This document shows positions 25,060 to 34,590 of a stretch of DNA of 64,000 nucleotides, piece after piece. The DNA lies in NCBI RefSeq assembly GCF_003387475.1, contig NZ_QUNO01000005.1:434001-498000 (forward strand), read 5' to 3'. A model generated the notes under the pieces. It searched no databases. It was not told the DNA's origin and saw only the letters and a list, made by a program, of their open reading frames with translations. Both the position numbers and the translations under genes were made by a program. Position 1 is the first letter of the stretch; the number at the start of each line of letters is the position of its first letter. This DNA is from Kutzneria buriramensis (GTDB lineage Bacteria > Actinomycetota > Actinomycetes > Mycobacteriales > Pseudonocardiaceae).

Positions 25060-25074
25060 GTTGCCATATGCAAC
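25060..25074. promoter_or_regulatory. Palindrome before the FAD monooxygenase, candidate MarR site
   Basis: GTTGCCATATGCAAC has perfect GTTGC/GCAAC arms around CATAT. It lies 14 bp downstream of a CATAGT -10-like box (25041-25046) and 34 bp before the monooxygenase start, where a repressor would block transcription. The co-directional MarR gene downstream is the likeliest binder (inference). Confidence 0.5.
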
Positions 25075-25108
25075 ACTTGGAGATTCGTCGGAAATGACGG
25101 GAGAACCG

Positions 25109-26203
25109 ATGCGGGTGCTCGTGTGCGGCGCCGGCGTGGCCGGGCTGACCACCGCGTGGTGGCTGGACCGGCACGGCTGGGACGTGCTGCTGACGGAGCG
25201 GGACGAGCGCCCCCGCGACGCCGGGCACCTGCTGGACGTCGGCGGCGCCGGCTACGACGTGCTGGACCGGATGGGCCTGCTGCCGGCGCTGGACCGGTTC
25301 CGCCGGCGCATCCCGGCCGTGGTGTACGTCGACGAGGAGGGCGCCAAACTCGCCTCCGTCAGCTACCTGGCCACGGCCACCCTGCTCCGCGGCCGACTGC
25401 TCACGATCATGCGCGGCGACCTGGAGGACGTGCTGGCCGACGCGCTGCCGTCCCGCGTGCGGAGGCTGCACGGCGTCGAGGTGACCGCCGTCGAGGACGG
25501 CGACGGGCCCGTCCGGGTGACGCTGTCCGACGGCAGCGTGCACGTCGTCGACCTGCTGATCGGCGCGGACGGCCTGCACTCGAGCGTGCGGCGGATCGTG
25601 TTCGGGCCGGACCGGCTGTACGTGCGCGCGCTGGGGCAGTACAGCGGCACGTTCGTGTTCGACGACGCCGAGATCGCGGCGTGTGTGGGACCGGATCTGA
25701 AGGTGCTCAGCCTGCCCGACAGGCAGGCGGGCTTCTGCCGCACCGCCGACGGCCGGGTCGCTGCGTTCGTCGTGCACCCCGGCGAACGCTCCCCCGCCGA
25801 CCCGACGGCCGAGGTCCGCGAGCAGTGCGCCGGCATGGGCTGGATCGTCGACCGCGCGCTGGCGCTGTGTCCACCCCGGATCCAGCACGCCCCGGTCGCG
25901 CAGGTGGAGCTCGCCAGCTGGCACGTGGGCCGTACCGTGCTGGTCGGCGACGCCGCCGCCGCGGTGTCCGAACTCGCCGGTCACGGGGCGACGCTCGCCG
26001 TGTTCGGGGCCTTCCGGCTCACCGACTCGTTGCAGCGGTCCCTGGACCTGCGCGCCGGCATGACCGCGTACCAGCAGGGACTGATGCCGGCCGTGCAGCT
26101 CGTGCAGCGCACCGGTCGGCGGGCAGCCGGCTGGGTCGCGCCGACCACGCGCTGGCAGATCACCATCCGTGACGCGGTGCCGGCACTGGCCGGGCGGGCC
26201 TGA
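25109..26203 (+). CDS. FAD-dependent aromatic-type monooxygenase
   Basis: A 364-residue class A flavoprotein hydroxylase of the PHBH fold: GAGVAGLTTAWWLDRHG dinucleotide-binding motif (about 7-23), DG motif in LLIGADGLHSSVRR, and GD motif in VLVGDAAAAVSELAGHG. It would hydroxylate or epoxidise an aromatic or polyketide-like substrate with NAD(P)H and O2. ATG 25109 is used because GGGAG lies 6 nt upstream; ATG 25094 would add five residues. The MarR gene follows 14 nt later, so the pair is probably one regulated unit. Confidence 0.87.
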   Translation: MRVLVCGAGVAGLTTAWWLDRHGWDVLLTERDERPRDAGHLLDVGGAGYDVLDRMGLLPALDRFRRRIPAVVYVDEEGAKLASVSYLATATLLRGRLLTIMRGDLEDVLADALPSRVRRLHGVEVTAVEDGDGPVRVTLSDGSVHVVDLLIGADGLHSSVRRIVFGPDRLYVRALGQYSGTFVFDDAEIAACVGPDLKVLSLPDRQAGFCRTADGRVAAFVVHPGERSPADPTAEVREQCAGMGWIVDRALALCPPRIQHAPVAQVELASWHVGRTVLVGDAAAAVSELAGHGATLAVFGAFRLTDSLQRSLDLRAGMTAYQQGLMPAVQLVQRTGRRAAGWVAPTTRWQITIRDAVPALAGRA

Positions 26204-26217
26204 GGCACACTGGTCCC

Positions 26218-26709
26218 ATGCCGCGCAGCCAGGGCGAACTCGCCGAGCACACGGACGTCGACGCCGTCACCGATGCGGTGCTGACGGCGTCGAGGCTGCT
26301 GGTCGCCGTGTCCGCGCGGTCCATCGCCGCCGTCGACGAGGCGATCACCCTGGCCCAGTTCCGGATGCTGGTGATTCTCCAGTCGGTGGGGTCGGTCAAG
26401 CACGCCGCCCTGGCCGACCAGCTGGGGGTCAACCCGTCGACGGCCAGCCGGATGGTGGACCGCCTGGTCGCCGCCGGCATGGTGGAGCGGCAGACCAACC
26501 CCGTGTCGCGGCGGGAGATCGTCATCGAGCTGACCGCCGAGGCGCACCGGGTGGTGCGCCAGGTGACCGCCCGCCGGCGCAAGGAGATCGCGCGCATCGT
26601 CGCCAAGATGCCGCCCGAGACCCGCGCCGGCCTGGTCGACGCCCTCCTCGCCTTCGCCGAAGCCGGCGGCGAGACCCAGGTGACCACCCCCGACGCCGCC
26701 TGGTCCTGA
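26218..26709 (+). CDS. MarR-family transcriptional regulator
   Basis: A 163-residue MarR protein: winged helix about 45-115 with recognition helix in VNPSTASRMVDRLVAAGMV and wing NPVSRREIVIELT. It begins 14 nt after the monooxygenase stop and is probably co-transcribed with it, forming a feedback-controlled detoxification pair. The 118-bp palindromic element begins 19 bp after its stop and may terminate the operon. Confidence 0.9.
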   Translation: MPRSQGELAEHTDVDAVTDAVLTASRLLVAVSARSIAAVDEAITLAQFRMLVILQSVGSVKHAALADQLGVNPSTASRMVDRLVAAGMVERQTNPVSRREIVIELTAEAHRVVRQVTARRRKEIARIVAKMPPETRAGLVDALLAFAEAGGETQVTTPDAAWS

Positions 26710-26727
26710 CCCACCGAAGGCCACGCA

Positions 26728-26845
26728 CCCCCGCGAGTCGCGCTCTGAGACACACCGAATGTCGGTTTGGTGGAGAACTGAGCTCCGAGGCTCGTTTGTG
26801 CCTGAAAACGACATTCGGTGTGTCTGTAAGCGCGACTCGCGGGGG
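26728..26845. repeat. 118-bp palindromic intergenic element, full copy
   Basis: Same length and ends as the copy at 22705-22822. The first 41 bp and the last 41 bp are inverted repeats with four mismatches. It sits between the convergent MarR and flavodoxin-like genes, ending 17 bp before the latter's stop. Confidence 0.85.
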
Positions 26846-26862
26846 TTTGTTTGTCCGGGGGG

Positions 26863-27564
26863 TCAGCGGTATTCGGGGTTGGGGAAGTCGAAGCGGGCGC
26901 CGGCGTCCCAGGCGGAGCGCTGGTTGCCGTGGGCGGGGATGCCGCCGGCGTCCTTGAGCAGCCGGGCCAGGTGCATGAGGTTCCAGGTCATGAAGGTGGT
27001 GTTGCGGTTGGTGAAGTCGTTCTCGGGGCCGCCGGAACCGGGGTCCAGATAGGACGGCCCCGGCCCGGCCTCGCCGATCCAGCCGGCGTCGGCCTGCGGC
27101 GGCACGGTGTAGCCGAGGTGTTGCAGGCTGTACAGCACGTTCATCGCGCAGTGCTTGATCCCGTCCTCGTTGCCGGTGATCAGGCAGCCGCCGACCCGCC
27201 CGTAGTAGGCGTACTGGCCGGCGTCGTTGAGCAGGTGCGAGCAGGCGTACAGCCGCTCGATCACCTTCTTCATCTCGGAGCTGTTGTCCCCCAACCAGAT
27301 CGGACCGCACAGCACCAGGATGTCCGCGGCGAGCACCTTCTCGTAGATCGCGGGCCAGGCGTCGGTGGCCCAGCCGTGCTCGGTCATGTCGGGCCACACC
27401 CCCACCGCGATGTCGTGGTCGATGGCCCGCAGCACCTCGACCGTAACGCCGTTGCGGGCCATGATGCCGCTGCTGATGTCGATCAGCCCGTTGGTGTTGC
27501 TGACCTCCGGGGACCGCTTGAGCGTGCAGTTGACGAACAGCGCGCGCAGGTCGTCGAACGCCAT
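26863..27564 (-). CDS. NADPH-dependent FMN reductase/flavodoxin-fold protein
   Basis: A 233-residue flavodoxin-like protein. FVNCTLKRSPEVSNTNGLID is the phosphate-binding loop seen in NADPH-dependent FMN reductases, LCGPIWLGDNSSEMKKVIERL matches the family's flavin-contact loop, and GRVGGCLITGNEDG the second. It binds FMN and probably reduces quinones or azo compounds, or supplies reduced flavin. AAGGAG precedes the ATG. It converges on the MarR gene across a palindromic element. Confidence 0.85.
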   Translation of the reverse strand: MAFDDLRALFVNCTLKRSPEVSNTNGLIDISSGIMARNGVTVEVLRAIDHDIAVGVWPDMTEHGWATDAWPAIYEKVLAADILVLCGPIWLGDNSSEMKKVIERLYACSHLLNDAGQYAYYGRVGGCLITGNEDGIKHCAMNVLYSLQHLGYTVPPQADAGWIGEAGPGPSYLDPGSGGPENDFTNRNTTFMTWNLMHLARLLKDAGGIPAHGNQRSAWDAGARFDFPNPEYR

Positions 27565-27658
27565 GATCGGGAGCTCCTTCCGTCCACCGACAGTCCAGCA
27601 CGGGAACCGGCCGGAATGGACGTTCGGTAATAACCTCCTAAGGTCCCCCTGAACAAGG

Positions 27659-28870
27659 TCAAGGCGCGGCCAGCGCCTGGGTTGGCGTGAGGCGTGCGGC
27701 CCGAACCGAGGGATAGATGCCCGCGAGCACGCCGATCAGCACCGCGCCGGCGAGTCCCCCGCCCAGGGTGGCGACGGGAATGATCACCGGCCAGCCCTGG
27801 TATCCCGTGTACGCCACCGTCGCCACCACCCCGATCACGGTCCCGGCCAGCCCGCCCAGCCCCGACAGGACGGCGGCCTCGGTGAGGAACTGCCCACGGA
27901 TCTGGCCCCGGGTGGCGCCGAGTGCCCGCCGCAGGCCGATTTCCCGTCGGCGCTCGAGCACCGAGATCACCATCGTGTTCGCCACGCCGACGCCGCCGAC
28001 CAGCAGCGCGACGCCGGCAAGCCCGAGGAACAGCGCGGAGAACGTGGTCTTGGTGTCCTGTTTGGCGGCCAACGCGTCCGACGGCCGCGACACCTGCACC
28101 AGGCCGGGAAGTTGCGGATAGAGCGTGGGCCCGAGGACCGCCCGCACGTCCTGAAGGGCGTCCTCGTCGGCCTTCACGTACACGACCGTCGGATGCCCGT
28201 CGAAGCCCAGAACCTGTTTCGCCGCACCCCATCCGACCAGCACCGACCGCTCGAGATCCGGGTCGAGCGGCATCGGGTTCAGGATGCCGATCACGGTGAA
28301 CCACTGCTTGCCGATGTACACCTGCGGCGGCTGCCCCGGCACCAGCGACGTGAAGCCGAGCCGTGCCGACGCGACGGAACCGAGCACCACCGTCGGGAAG
28401 TTCGAGGTGGCGTCGTCGAGAAACTTGCCCGCGTGCAGTGATCCGTTGACGGCGGTCAGCAGGTTGGTGCTGCTGGCCAGCACGGTCAGCCCGGAGTCGG
28501 TGTTGGGATCGACCTTGTCGTTGCGCTGCACGGAACTGTGCGCGTTGGCGACCTGCGCGGCGGCGGCCACCGGCCCGATCCGTTTGACCATGCCCATCGC
28601 GTTCTCGGGCAGCAGCACGGGATCGCCGCCCTGTGCCGGGTGCGGCTCGGCCCGCAACAGGTTGGTGCCCAACGCCGTGAGCTGGTCGAGCAGCGCCTGC
28701 TGACTGGACGCCGGGATGCTGGTGACGATCACCATGGTGGCGATGCCGATGGAGATTCCCAGCGCGGACAACACGGTCCGCATCTTGCGGGTGCCGACAC
28801 CGAGCAGCCCGAGGCGCAGCACATCGCCGAAGGAGAGGCGAACGGGATGGGTGTTGAGGGTGGTGGTCAC
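27659..28870 (-). CDS. MacB/FtsX-type ABC exporter permease
   Basis: A 403-residue permease with the MacB layout: an N-terminal membrane helix (about 27-47, in MRTVLSALGISIGIATMVIVTS), a large extracytoplasmic domain (about 50-275), and three C-terminal helices with the FtsX core (GVGVANTMVISVLERRREIGLRRALGATRGQI). GTG 28870 follows GGGAG. It is the last gene of the adaptor-ATPase-permease operon (30682 to 27659). Such tripartite exporters remove antibiotics, peptides or siderophores, or act as mechanotransmitters at the cell envelope. Substrate unknown. Confidence 0.9.
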   Translation of the reverse strand: MTTTLNTHPVRLSFGDVLRLGLLGVGTRKMRTVLSALGISIGIATMVIVTSIPASSQQALLDQLTALGTNLLRAEPHPAQGGDPVLLPENAMGMVKRIGPVAAAAQVANAHSSVQRNDKVDPNTDSGLTVLASSTNLLTAVNGSLHAGKFLDDATSNFPTVVLGSVASARLGFTSLVPGQPPQVYIGKQWFTVIGILNPMPLDPDLERSVLVGWGAAKQVLGFDGHPTVVYVKADEDALQDVRAVLGPTLYPQLPGLVQVSRPSDALAAKQDTKTTFSALFLGLAGVALLVGGVGVANTMVISVLERRREIGLRRALGATRGQIRGQFLTEAAVLSGLGGLAGTVIGVVATVAYTGYQGWPVIIPVATLGGGLAGAVLIGVLAGIYPSVRAARLTPTQALAAP

Positions 28871-28922
28871 ACCGGACTCCCGGCGCACTTGCCGGTCGAG
28901 CGCGGCTGGCCGTTGAGAGAGG

Positions 28923-29606
28923 TCACACCAAACTCCCCGAGCGTGTGTCCGCGACCAGCTTCCCGTCGCGCATCTCGATCCGGCGTGGCAGGCCGGCCGC
29001 GATGTCCCGGTCATGCGTGATCACGGCGATGGTCGTGCCGTCGTTGTTCAACCGCCGCAACAACTCCAGCACGGCCTGGCCGTTCACGGTGTCCAGCGCG
29101 CCGGTCGGCTCGTCGGCCAACACGAGCGCGGGATCGTTCACCACTGCACGGGCGATGGCCACCCGCTGCCGTTCGCCGCCGGAAAGCTGTTGCGGCAGAT
29201 GGTCGACGCGATGCGACAGCCCGACACGATCAAGCGCCTCCAATGCCAGCGGACGCCGCCTGCGGCGAGGCACGCCGGCATACAACAGCCCGGTGGCGAC
29301 GTTCTGCGCGGCGGTCAAACCGTCGGTGAGATGGAACTGTTGGAACACAAAACCGAGCCACCGCCCGCGCAGGGCCGACAGCCGCCGGTCGGACAGCGTC
29401 GCGACGTCCAGGCCGCCGAGGCGAACCGAACCCTGCGAGGGCAGGTCCAGGGTGCCGATGATGTTCAGCATGGTCGACTTGCCCGAGCCGGAGGGTCCCA
29501 CGATGGCGACGAGTTCGCCGGATTCGATCTCCAGTGACACCGAGTCGAGCGCCGTCACGCCCGGATAGCGCTTGCTGACGCCGGTCAGCTCCAGCACCGG
29601 CGTCAC
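28923..29606 (-). CDS. ABC exporter ATPase (MacB/LolD type)
   Basis: A 227-residue ATPase with Walker [11 protein letters not shown]-loop FVFQQF, signature [14 protein letters not shown], Walker [13 protein letters not shown] and H-loop THD. It powers the permease encoded downstream. GTG 29606 overlaps the adaptor's TGA by four bases (GTGA), so they are translationally coupled. Confidence 0.95.
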   Translation of the reverse strand: MTPVLELTGVSKRYPGVTALDSVSLEIESGELVAIVGPSGSGKSTMLNIIGTLDLPSQGSVRLGGLDVATLSDRRLSALRGRWLGFVFQQFHLTDGLTAAQNVATGLLYAGVPRRRRRPLALEALDRVGLSHRVDHLPQQLSGGERQRVAIARAVVNDPALVLADEPTGALDTVNGQAVLELLRRLNNDGTTIAVITHDRDIAAGLPRRIEMRDGKLVADTRSGSLV

Positions 29607-30682
29607 GACGTGGTCACCACTTTCAGCCCCTCGGCGATGCCGGCGCCGCTGACCTCCACCATGCCGTTGGCGAACATCCCGGTCTGCACGGCCTTGTACT
29701 GGCCGTCCGGCGTCTGGACGGCGTAGCCGCCTTCGCGGAGAGCCACCAGCGCGCCGACGGGGACCGCCAACACTCCCTTGTGGACCGAGGTGGTGACCTG
29801 AACCTGAACGGATGCGGCATCGAGATCGGCTAGAGTGGACGCGTCGTCCGGTGTAACGGTGACGTTGAGCTTGGGCGGCCCGGACGACGTCTGATCCTTG
29901 CCGCCACCGTCCACAGTGGTGCTGATGGCGGTCACCTTGGCGGACACAGTCTTGTTGTCCGGACGGAGAATCGTCACCGCGGCACCGGTCTTGATCTGCC
30001 CGACCTCGGTGGCGTCGACCGGCATGGTGACGACCTTCTGCGTCGAGGTGAGGGGGATCAGGTCACCGGCGACCGGGTCGCCGAGCTGCGCGGTCACGGA
30101 GTTGACGCGCATCGGCCCGGCCAGCACCACCACCTGGCCGACGTCGATGGTGCCGGTGTCGTCGAGGCCGACGCTCTTCTCCCACTTCTTCAACGCGGCG
30201 GCGATCGCCGGCGTGAAGGCCGTCTGCTGCGGGTCCTTCGGCAGCGCGCCGACGCTGTAGCCCAGGGCTTTGAGGTTCGAAGCCACCACAGCGACGTCCG
30301 CGCCCTTCAAGGTCGGGCCGTCCAGCTTACGGAAGAGCGGTGTGTCCCCGAAGAACACCGGCACGGGCTTGTCGTTGACCCAGTACAAGGCCTTGCCCTG
30401 CGCGGCGACGTCGCCGACCGCGGGCAGCTTGGTCACCACGCCCGATCCGGTGCCCTTCAACGTCTGCGGCGCGCCATAACCGAGCGTGCCGCCGAACGAC
30501 TGGGCGTTCGACAGGTCGGTCCGCCGCACGGCGACGGTCTGCGCGGCCGGCGGTGGCGTCGCGGCGCCGGCCTGTTCGCCGTGCCGGGAGTCGATCAGGG
30601 CCACACCGAGCGCCGTGCCGACCACGACGACCAGGACGGCGATCCCGATCACCGTCCGCCGGCGGGCTGCCACTCTGGTCAT
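29603..30682 (-). CDS. Efflux adaptor (HlyD/MacA-like) with peptidoglycan-binding-like insert
   Basis: A 359-residue periplasmic-side adaptor: an N-terminal membrane anchor (about 10-30), a barrel-sandwich half (about 55-100), then [38 protein letters not shown], which reads as a PG_binding_1-type domain (about 130-175), and beta-barrel and membrane-proximal parts to the end. The insert replaces the usual coiled-coil hairpin, a pattern known from Gram-positive adaptors. It is the first gene of the operon, divergent from the response regulator by 78 bp. ATG 30682. Confidence 0.87.
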   Translation of the reverse strand: MTRVAARRRTVIGIAVLVVVVGTALGVALIDSRHGEQAGAATPPPAAQTVAVRRTDLSNAQSFGGTLGYGAPQTLKGTGSGVVTKLPAVGDVAAQGKALYWVNDKPVPVFFGDTPLFRKLDGPTLKGADVAVVASNLKALGYSVGALPKDPQQTAFTPAIAAALKKWEKSVGLDDTGTIDVGQVVVLAGPMRVNSVTAQLGDPVAGDLIPLTSTQKVVTMPVDATEVGQIKTGAAVTILRPDNKTVSAKVTAISTTVDGGGKDQTSSGPPKLNVTVTPDDASTLADLDAASVQVQVTTSVHKGVLAVPVGALVALREGGYAVQTPDGQYKAVQTGMFANGMVEVSGAGIAEGLKVVTTS

Positions 30683-30760
30683 GGCGACACCATCGCCGAG
30701 GGATATGAGGAACTTGTCAGGATCCGGTGGCGTGCGCGTGGCGGACCTATCATCGGTGCC

Positions 30761-31453
30761 ATGTGCGCCCACATCGTGCTGGCCGAGGACGACGAGAAGC
30801 AGGCGGAGCTGGTCCGCCGCTATCTCGAGCGTGAACGGCACACGGTTGTCGTCGTCGGCGACGGCCGCGCGGCCATCGACACGGTCCGGGCCTGCCGGCC
30901 GGACCTGCTGGTGCTGGACGTGATGATGCCCAAAGTGGACGGTCTGGACGTGATCCGGGTGCTGCGCGGGGAATCCGACGTGCTGGTGCTGATGCTGACG
31001 GCCCGATCCACGGAGGACGACCTGCTGCTCGGCCTCGACCTGGGCGCGGACGACTACATGACCAAGCCGTTCAGCCCGCGCGAGCTGGTGGCACGGGTGC
31101 GGACGTTGCTGCGGCGGGCGCAGCGGGCGGCGGAACCGGACGAGCTCCTCAAGGTCGGCACGCTGGTGATCGATCCGGGACGGCACACCGTGACCAGCGA
31201 CGGCAATCGGGTGGACTGCACGCCGGGCGAGTTCATGCTGCTGGAAACCCTTGCCGGGCAACCGGATCGGGTGTTCACCCGGCAGCAGCTGCTGGCGCGG
31301 CTGCACGGCTTCGACAAGTACATCACCGACCGCACGATCGACGTGCACGTGATGAACCTGCGCAAGAAGATCGAACCGAACCCGCGGCGGCCGGTGCGAC
31401 TGGTGACGGTGTACGGCGTCGGCTACAAACTGACCGCCGACGAGAGGTCGTAG
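30761..31453 (+). CDS. OmpR-family response regulator
   Basis: A 230-residue regulator: receiver domain with acidic pair at 10-11, phosphoacceptor Asp53 (LLVLDVMMP) and Lys in YMTKPFS, then a winged-helix DNA-binding domain (about 130-228, ending LVTVYGVGYKL). TATCAT at 30748-30753 lies 7 nt before the ATG, which suggests a leaderless transcript. It is divergent from the ABC exporter operon and probably activates it when its cognate kinase, encoded next, senses the exported compound. Confidence 0.93.
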   Translation: MCAHIVLAEDDEKQAELVRRYLERERHTVVVVGDGRAAIDTVRACRPDLLVLDVMMPKVDGLDVIRVLRGESDVLVLMLTARSTEDDLLLGLDLGADDYMTKPFSPRELVARVRTLLRRAQRAAEPDELLKVGTLVIDPGRHTVTSDGNRVDCTPGEFMLLETLAGQPDRVFTRQQLLARLHGFDKYITDRTIDVHVMNLRKKIEPNPRRPVRLVTVYGVGYKLTADERS

Positions 31454-33210
31454 TGCTCGCCCGGCTGCTCGCGGTATCCATTGTGGTCGCCGCGTGCTCC
31501 ATCGCGGCGACGGCGTGGCTGGCCATCGAGACGACCAGTGGCGCGATCCGGCAGGAGCAGGGTCAGGCGATCACCACCGGCAACCAGATCTACGACGACC
31601 TGCTCGGCTACGCGGCGGCGCATCCGAGCTGGGCGGGCGTCGGGCAGAGCGTCACGGTGCTGGCGCAAGAGACGGGTCGCCGGATCGTGCTGACGGACCA
31701 GAACCGGCACGTGATCATGGACTCGGAGCCGGGCGGGCATGCGCTGCCGGACTCCGCGTCGGCGGGCGTGGACGCGCTGTCGGTGGATCCGAGCCTGGTG
31801 GACGCGGGACCGGACCGGATCTCGCCGTCGGCGGTGGGGCCGTTCGCCCTGAGCCAGGAGGATGTGGCGTACCTGAGCGGGCTGGGGCAGCGCGCGCTGG
31901 CGTGCGTGCGCGCTGGCGGCTCGGTGGGGTCGATCGTGACGACGCCGAGCGGGCGGCCGAAGATCCAGAGCCCGGATCCGCTGGTGGCGGCCCAGTGCGC
32001 CAAGACGCTCGACGAGCCGGTGAAGTCGGAGCAGGCGGCGCTGGACCAGCTGGGATCGCTGGTGAACGAGTGTTTGGCGCGGCAAGGGCTGCCGGCGGTG
32101 ACGGTGGCGCTGGACTTCACGTGGCAGGCGCGGTCGGCGCAGGCGAGTACGAGCGCGGCGGTGCCGAGTCCGACGGATCAGCGGGTGCAGGACTGTGTCA
32201 CGACCGGCCGGCACGAGCAGCTCACGCCGTTCGTGGCACCGGCTGCGCTGCTGTTCGTGACGACCAAAGGCGGCGTTTCGCCGGCGAGCGTGTTCGATCT
32301 GAGCGCGGAGAACAAGGTGCGGATCGGGCTGGCGGCCGGTGGGGTGCTGGTCGTGACGATCCTGGTGACGGTGCTGGCGGGGCGGCGCTTCACCCGGCCG
32401 CTACGGGCACTGACGGCGGCGGCTCAAGGGATGTCGGGCGGGGACCTGGCCACACGGGTGTCGGTCAGACGCCGGGACGAGATCGGTCGGTTGGCGGGGG
32501 CGTTCAACGAGATGGCGGCGGCTCGCGGTGAGGTCGAGCGGCTGCGGAAGGACCTGATCAGCGATATCGCCCACGAGTTGCGGACGCCGCTGAGCAACAT
32601 CCGGGGGTGGCTGGAGGCCGTGCAGGACGGGGTGACGGAGGCGGATCCGGCGTTGGTCGGGTCGCTGCTGGAGGAGGCGTTGCTGCTGCACCACATCATC
32701 GACGACCTCCAGGACCTGGCGATGGCCGACGCGGGAACGTTGCGGCTGCACCGGGAGCTGGTGTCGGTGGGGGAACTGCTGGGGGCGGTGGTGGCGGGGC
32801 ACCGGGCTCGGGCGGTGGCCGGCGGGGTGGAGCTGAGGTGTGACGGTGACGGTCAGGTGTGGGCGGACCCGGTGCGGTTGCGGCAGGTAGTGGACAACCT
32901 GGTGACCAACGCGCTGCGGCACACTCCGGCCGGCGGGCGCATAACGCTGCGCGGGTTCGCCGACGGCAGCGACCTGGTGATCGAGGTGCGCGACACCGGC
33001 ACGGGTATCGCCGCCGAGGACCTCGGGCACGTCTTCGAGCGGTTCTGGCGCGCGGAGAAGTCGCGCAGCCGGCTGACCGGCGGCAGCGGGCTGGGGCTGG
33101 CGATCGTGAAGAAGCTGGTGGAGGGGCACGGCGGCACGGTCGGGGTGGCCAGCTCGGTCGGCGAGGGGTCCCGGTTCTGGGTGCGTCTGCCGATCGACAC
33201 CCAGTCTTAG
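31453..33210 (+). CDS. Sensor histidine kinase
   Basis: A 585-residue membrane kinase. GTG 31453 shares a base with the regulator's TAG stop, so the two are coupled. Transmembrane helix 1 (about 3-26), a large extracytoplasmic sensor of about 270 residues, helix 2 (about 297-316), HAMP (to about 368), H-box with His374 in IAHELRTPLSN, then HATPase_c with N (LVTNALRHTPAG), G1 (DTGTGI) and G2 (GSGLGLAIVKKL) boxes. The sensor domain has no recognisable fold. Such cassettes often detect cell-envelope antibiotics. Confidence 0.93.
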   Translation: MLARLLAVSIVVAACSIAATAWLAIETTSGAIRQEQGQAITTGNQIYDDLLGYAAAHPSWAGVGQSVTVLAQETGRRIVLTDQNRHVIMDSEPGGHALPDSASAGVDALSVDPSLVDAGPDRISPSAVGPFALSQEDVAYLSGLGQRALACVRAGGSVGSIVTTPSGRPKIQSPDPLVAAQCAKTLDEPVKSEQAALDQLGSLVNECLARQGLPAVTVALDFTWQARSAQASTSAAVPSPTDQRVQDCVTTGRHEQLTPFVAPAALLFVTTKGGVSPASVFDLSAENKVRIGLAAGGVLVVTILVTVLAGRRFTRPLRALTAAAQGMSGGDLATRVSVRRRDEIGRLAGAFNEMAAARGEVERLRKDLISDIAHELRTPLSNIRGWLEAVQDGVTEADPALVGSLLEEALLLHHIIDDLQDLAMADAGTLRLHRELVSVGELLGAVVAGHRARAVAGGVELRCDGDGQVWADPVRLRQVVDNLVTNALRHTPAGGRITLRGFADGSDLVIEVRDTGTGIAAEDLGHVFERFWRAEKSRSRLTGGSGLGLAIVKKLVEGHGGTVGVASSVGEGSRFWVRLPIDTQS

Positions 33211-33224
33211 GGTGACCGTCACCC
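33210..33224. promoter_or_regulatory. 15-bp dyad after the kinase gene
   Basis: GGGTGACCGTCACCC has perfect 7-bp arms around one base. The spacer is too short for a hairpin, so it is more likely a protein-binding site. A TAGAAT -10-like box lies at 33257-33262 ahead of the FAD monooxygenase, whose start is about 190 bp downstream. Confidence 0.35.
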
Positions 33225-33414
33225 GGCCGCCGCAACCCCTTGCGCAAGATCCCCCGTAGAATGGTTGTCAGCGGTATCTCCGCAGGTCACCGGCCCTCAC
33301 AGCCCCTCACCTGACCACTCACCACCACCCTCGATCGCCATCGTCAGCGCACGATCAGCGACCGGTCAGCGCCGGCCGCGACGGTATGACCAGACACCGA
33401 CCGAGGAGGCAGAA

Positions 33415-34590
33415 ATGACGAAGATCCTGGTTTCCGGAGCGAGCATCGCCGGCCCGACCGTCGCCTACTGGCTGAACCACTACGGCTTCGACGTGACCGT
33501 CGTCGAGCAGGCCGCGGCGCTGCGCCAGGGCGGCTCCGCCGTCGACTTCCGGGGCGAGCAGACGGAGATCCTGCGCAAGATGGGCGTGCTGCCGGCGATC
33601 GAGGCTCTCAGCACCCAGATGGGCGACGTGACGATCGTCGATCGCGACGGCAAGTTCGAGGCGCGGGTCCCGTCCGCGGTGATGAGCGGCGAGGTGGAGA
33701 TCCCACGCGGCGACCTGAGCCGGGTCCTCTACGAACACACCAAGGACAAGGTGGAGTACGTGTTCGGCGACCGGATCACGTCGCTGACCGAGCACGCCGG
33801 CGGCGTGGACGTGACGTTCGCGAAGGGCGCGCCGCGCACCTTCGACCTGGTGATCGGCGCGGACGGCTCGCACTCGGGTGTCCGGTCGCTGGCCTTCGGG
33901 CCGGAGCAGGACTTCGCCACCGACCTGGGCTACTACGTCGCCTACTTCACCGTGCCCAACCACCTGGGCCTGGACCACTCCGGTCTGATGTACTCCGAGC
34001 CGAACATCGGCGTCATGGTCACCAGCCACCTGGACCAGGACGAGATGGGCGTGGCCATGTACTTCGCGTCGGAGCCCCTGACCTACGACCGGCGCGACAT
34101 CGCACAGCAGAAGCGGATCCTGATCGAGAAGTTCCGCGACGCCGGCTGGGAGCTGCCGACCATCCTGGAGGGCCTGGCCGACACCGACACGCTGTTCTTC
34201 GACTCGCTCACCCAGATCCGACTTGACAAGTGGTCGAAGGGCCGGGTCGTGCTGGTCGGCGACGCGGCGTGGGCGGGCGGCCCGGGCAGCGGCGGCACCG
34301 GTCTGGGCATGATCGGCGGCTACGTGCTCGCCGGCGAGCTGGCCACGAAGTCCAGCCACGAGGCGGCTTTCGCGGCGTACGAGGAGGTCATCCGGCCCAC
34401 CGCGAAGATGGGTCAGAACCAGGCCAAGCGCAGCGGCGGCTTCTTCGCGCCGGAGACCGAGCGGGCCATCCGCAACCGCAAGTACGTGTACCGCGTGCTC
34501 AACACCAAGCCCATGACGGGCCTGCTGACCTGGCTGGTCAACCGCTCCGCCGACTCGCTGACGCTGCCGGACTACACTCGGGCGGCGTGA
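33415..34590 (+). CDS. FAD-dependent monooxygenase (TetX-like class A)
   Basis: A 391-residue flavoprotein: [17 protein letters not shown] dinucleotide motif at 7-23, [11 protein letters not shown] substrate/flavin contact, [14 protein letters not shown] (DG motif), and [31 protein letters not shown] (GD motif). Closest in pattern to PHBH-fold hydroxylases that modify polyketides or tetracyclines; the substrate is unknown. A GGAGG site sits 8 nt before ATG 33415. The stop overlaps the recQ start by four bases (GTGA), an odd partner for a monooxygenase. Confidence 0.88.
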   Translation: MTKILVSGASIAGPTVAYWLNHYGFDVTVVEQAAALRQGGSAVDFRGEQTEILRKMGVLPAIEALSTQMGDVTIVDRDGKFEARVPSAVMSGEVEIPRGDLSRVLYEHTKDKVEYVFGDRITSLTEHAGGVDVTFAKGAPRTFDLVIGADGSHSGVRSLAFGPEQDFATDLGYYVAYFTVPNHLGLDHSGLMYSEPNIGVMVTSHLDQDEMGVAMYFASEPLTYDRRDIAQQKRILIEKFRDAGWELPTILEGLADTDTLFFDSLTQIRLDKWSKGRVVLVGDAAWAGGPGSGGTGLGMIGGYVLAGELATKSSHEAAFAAYEEVIRPTAKMGQNQAKRSGGFFAPETERAIRNRKYVYRVLNTKPMTGLLTWLVNRSADSLTLPDYTRAA

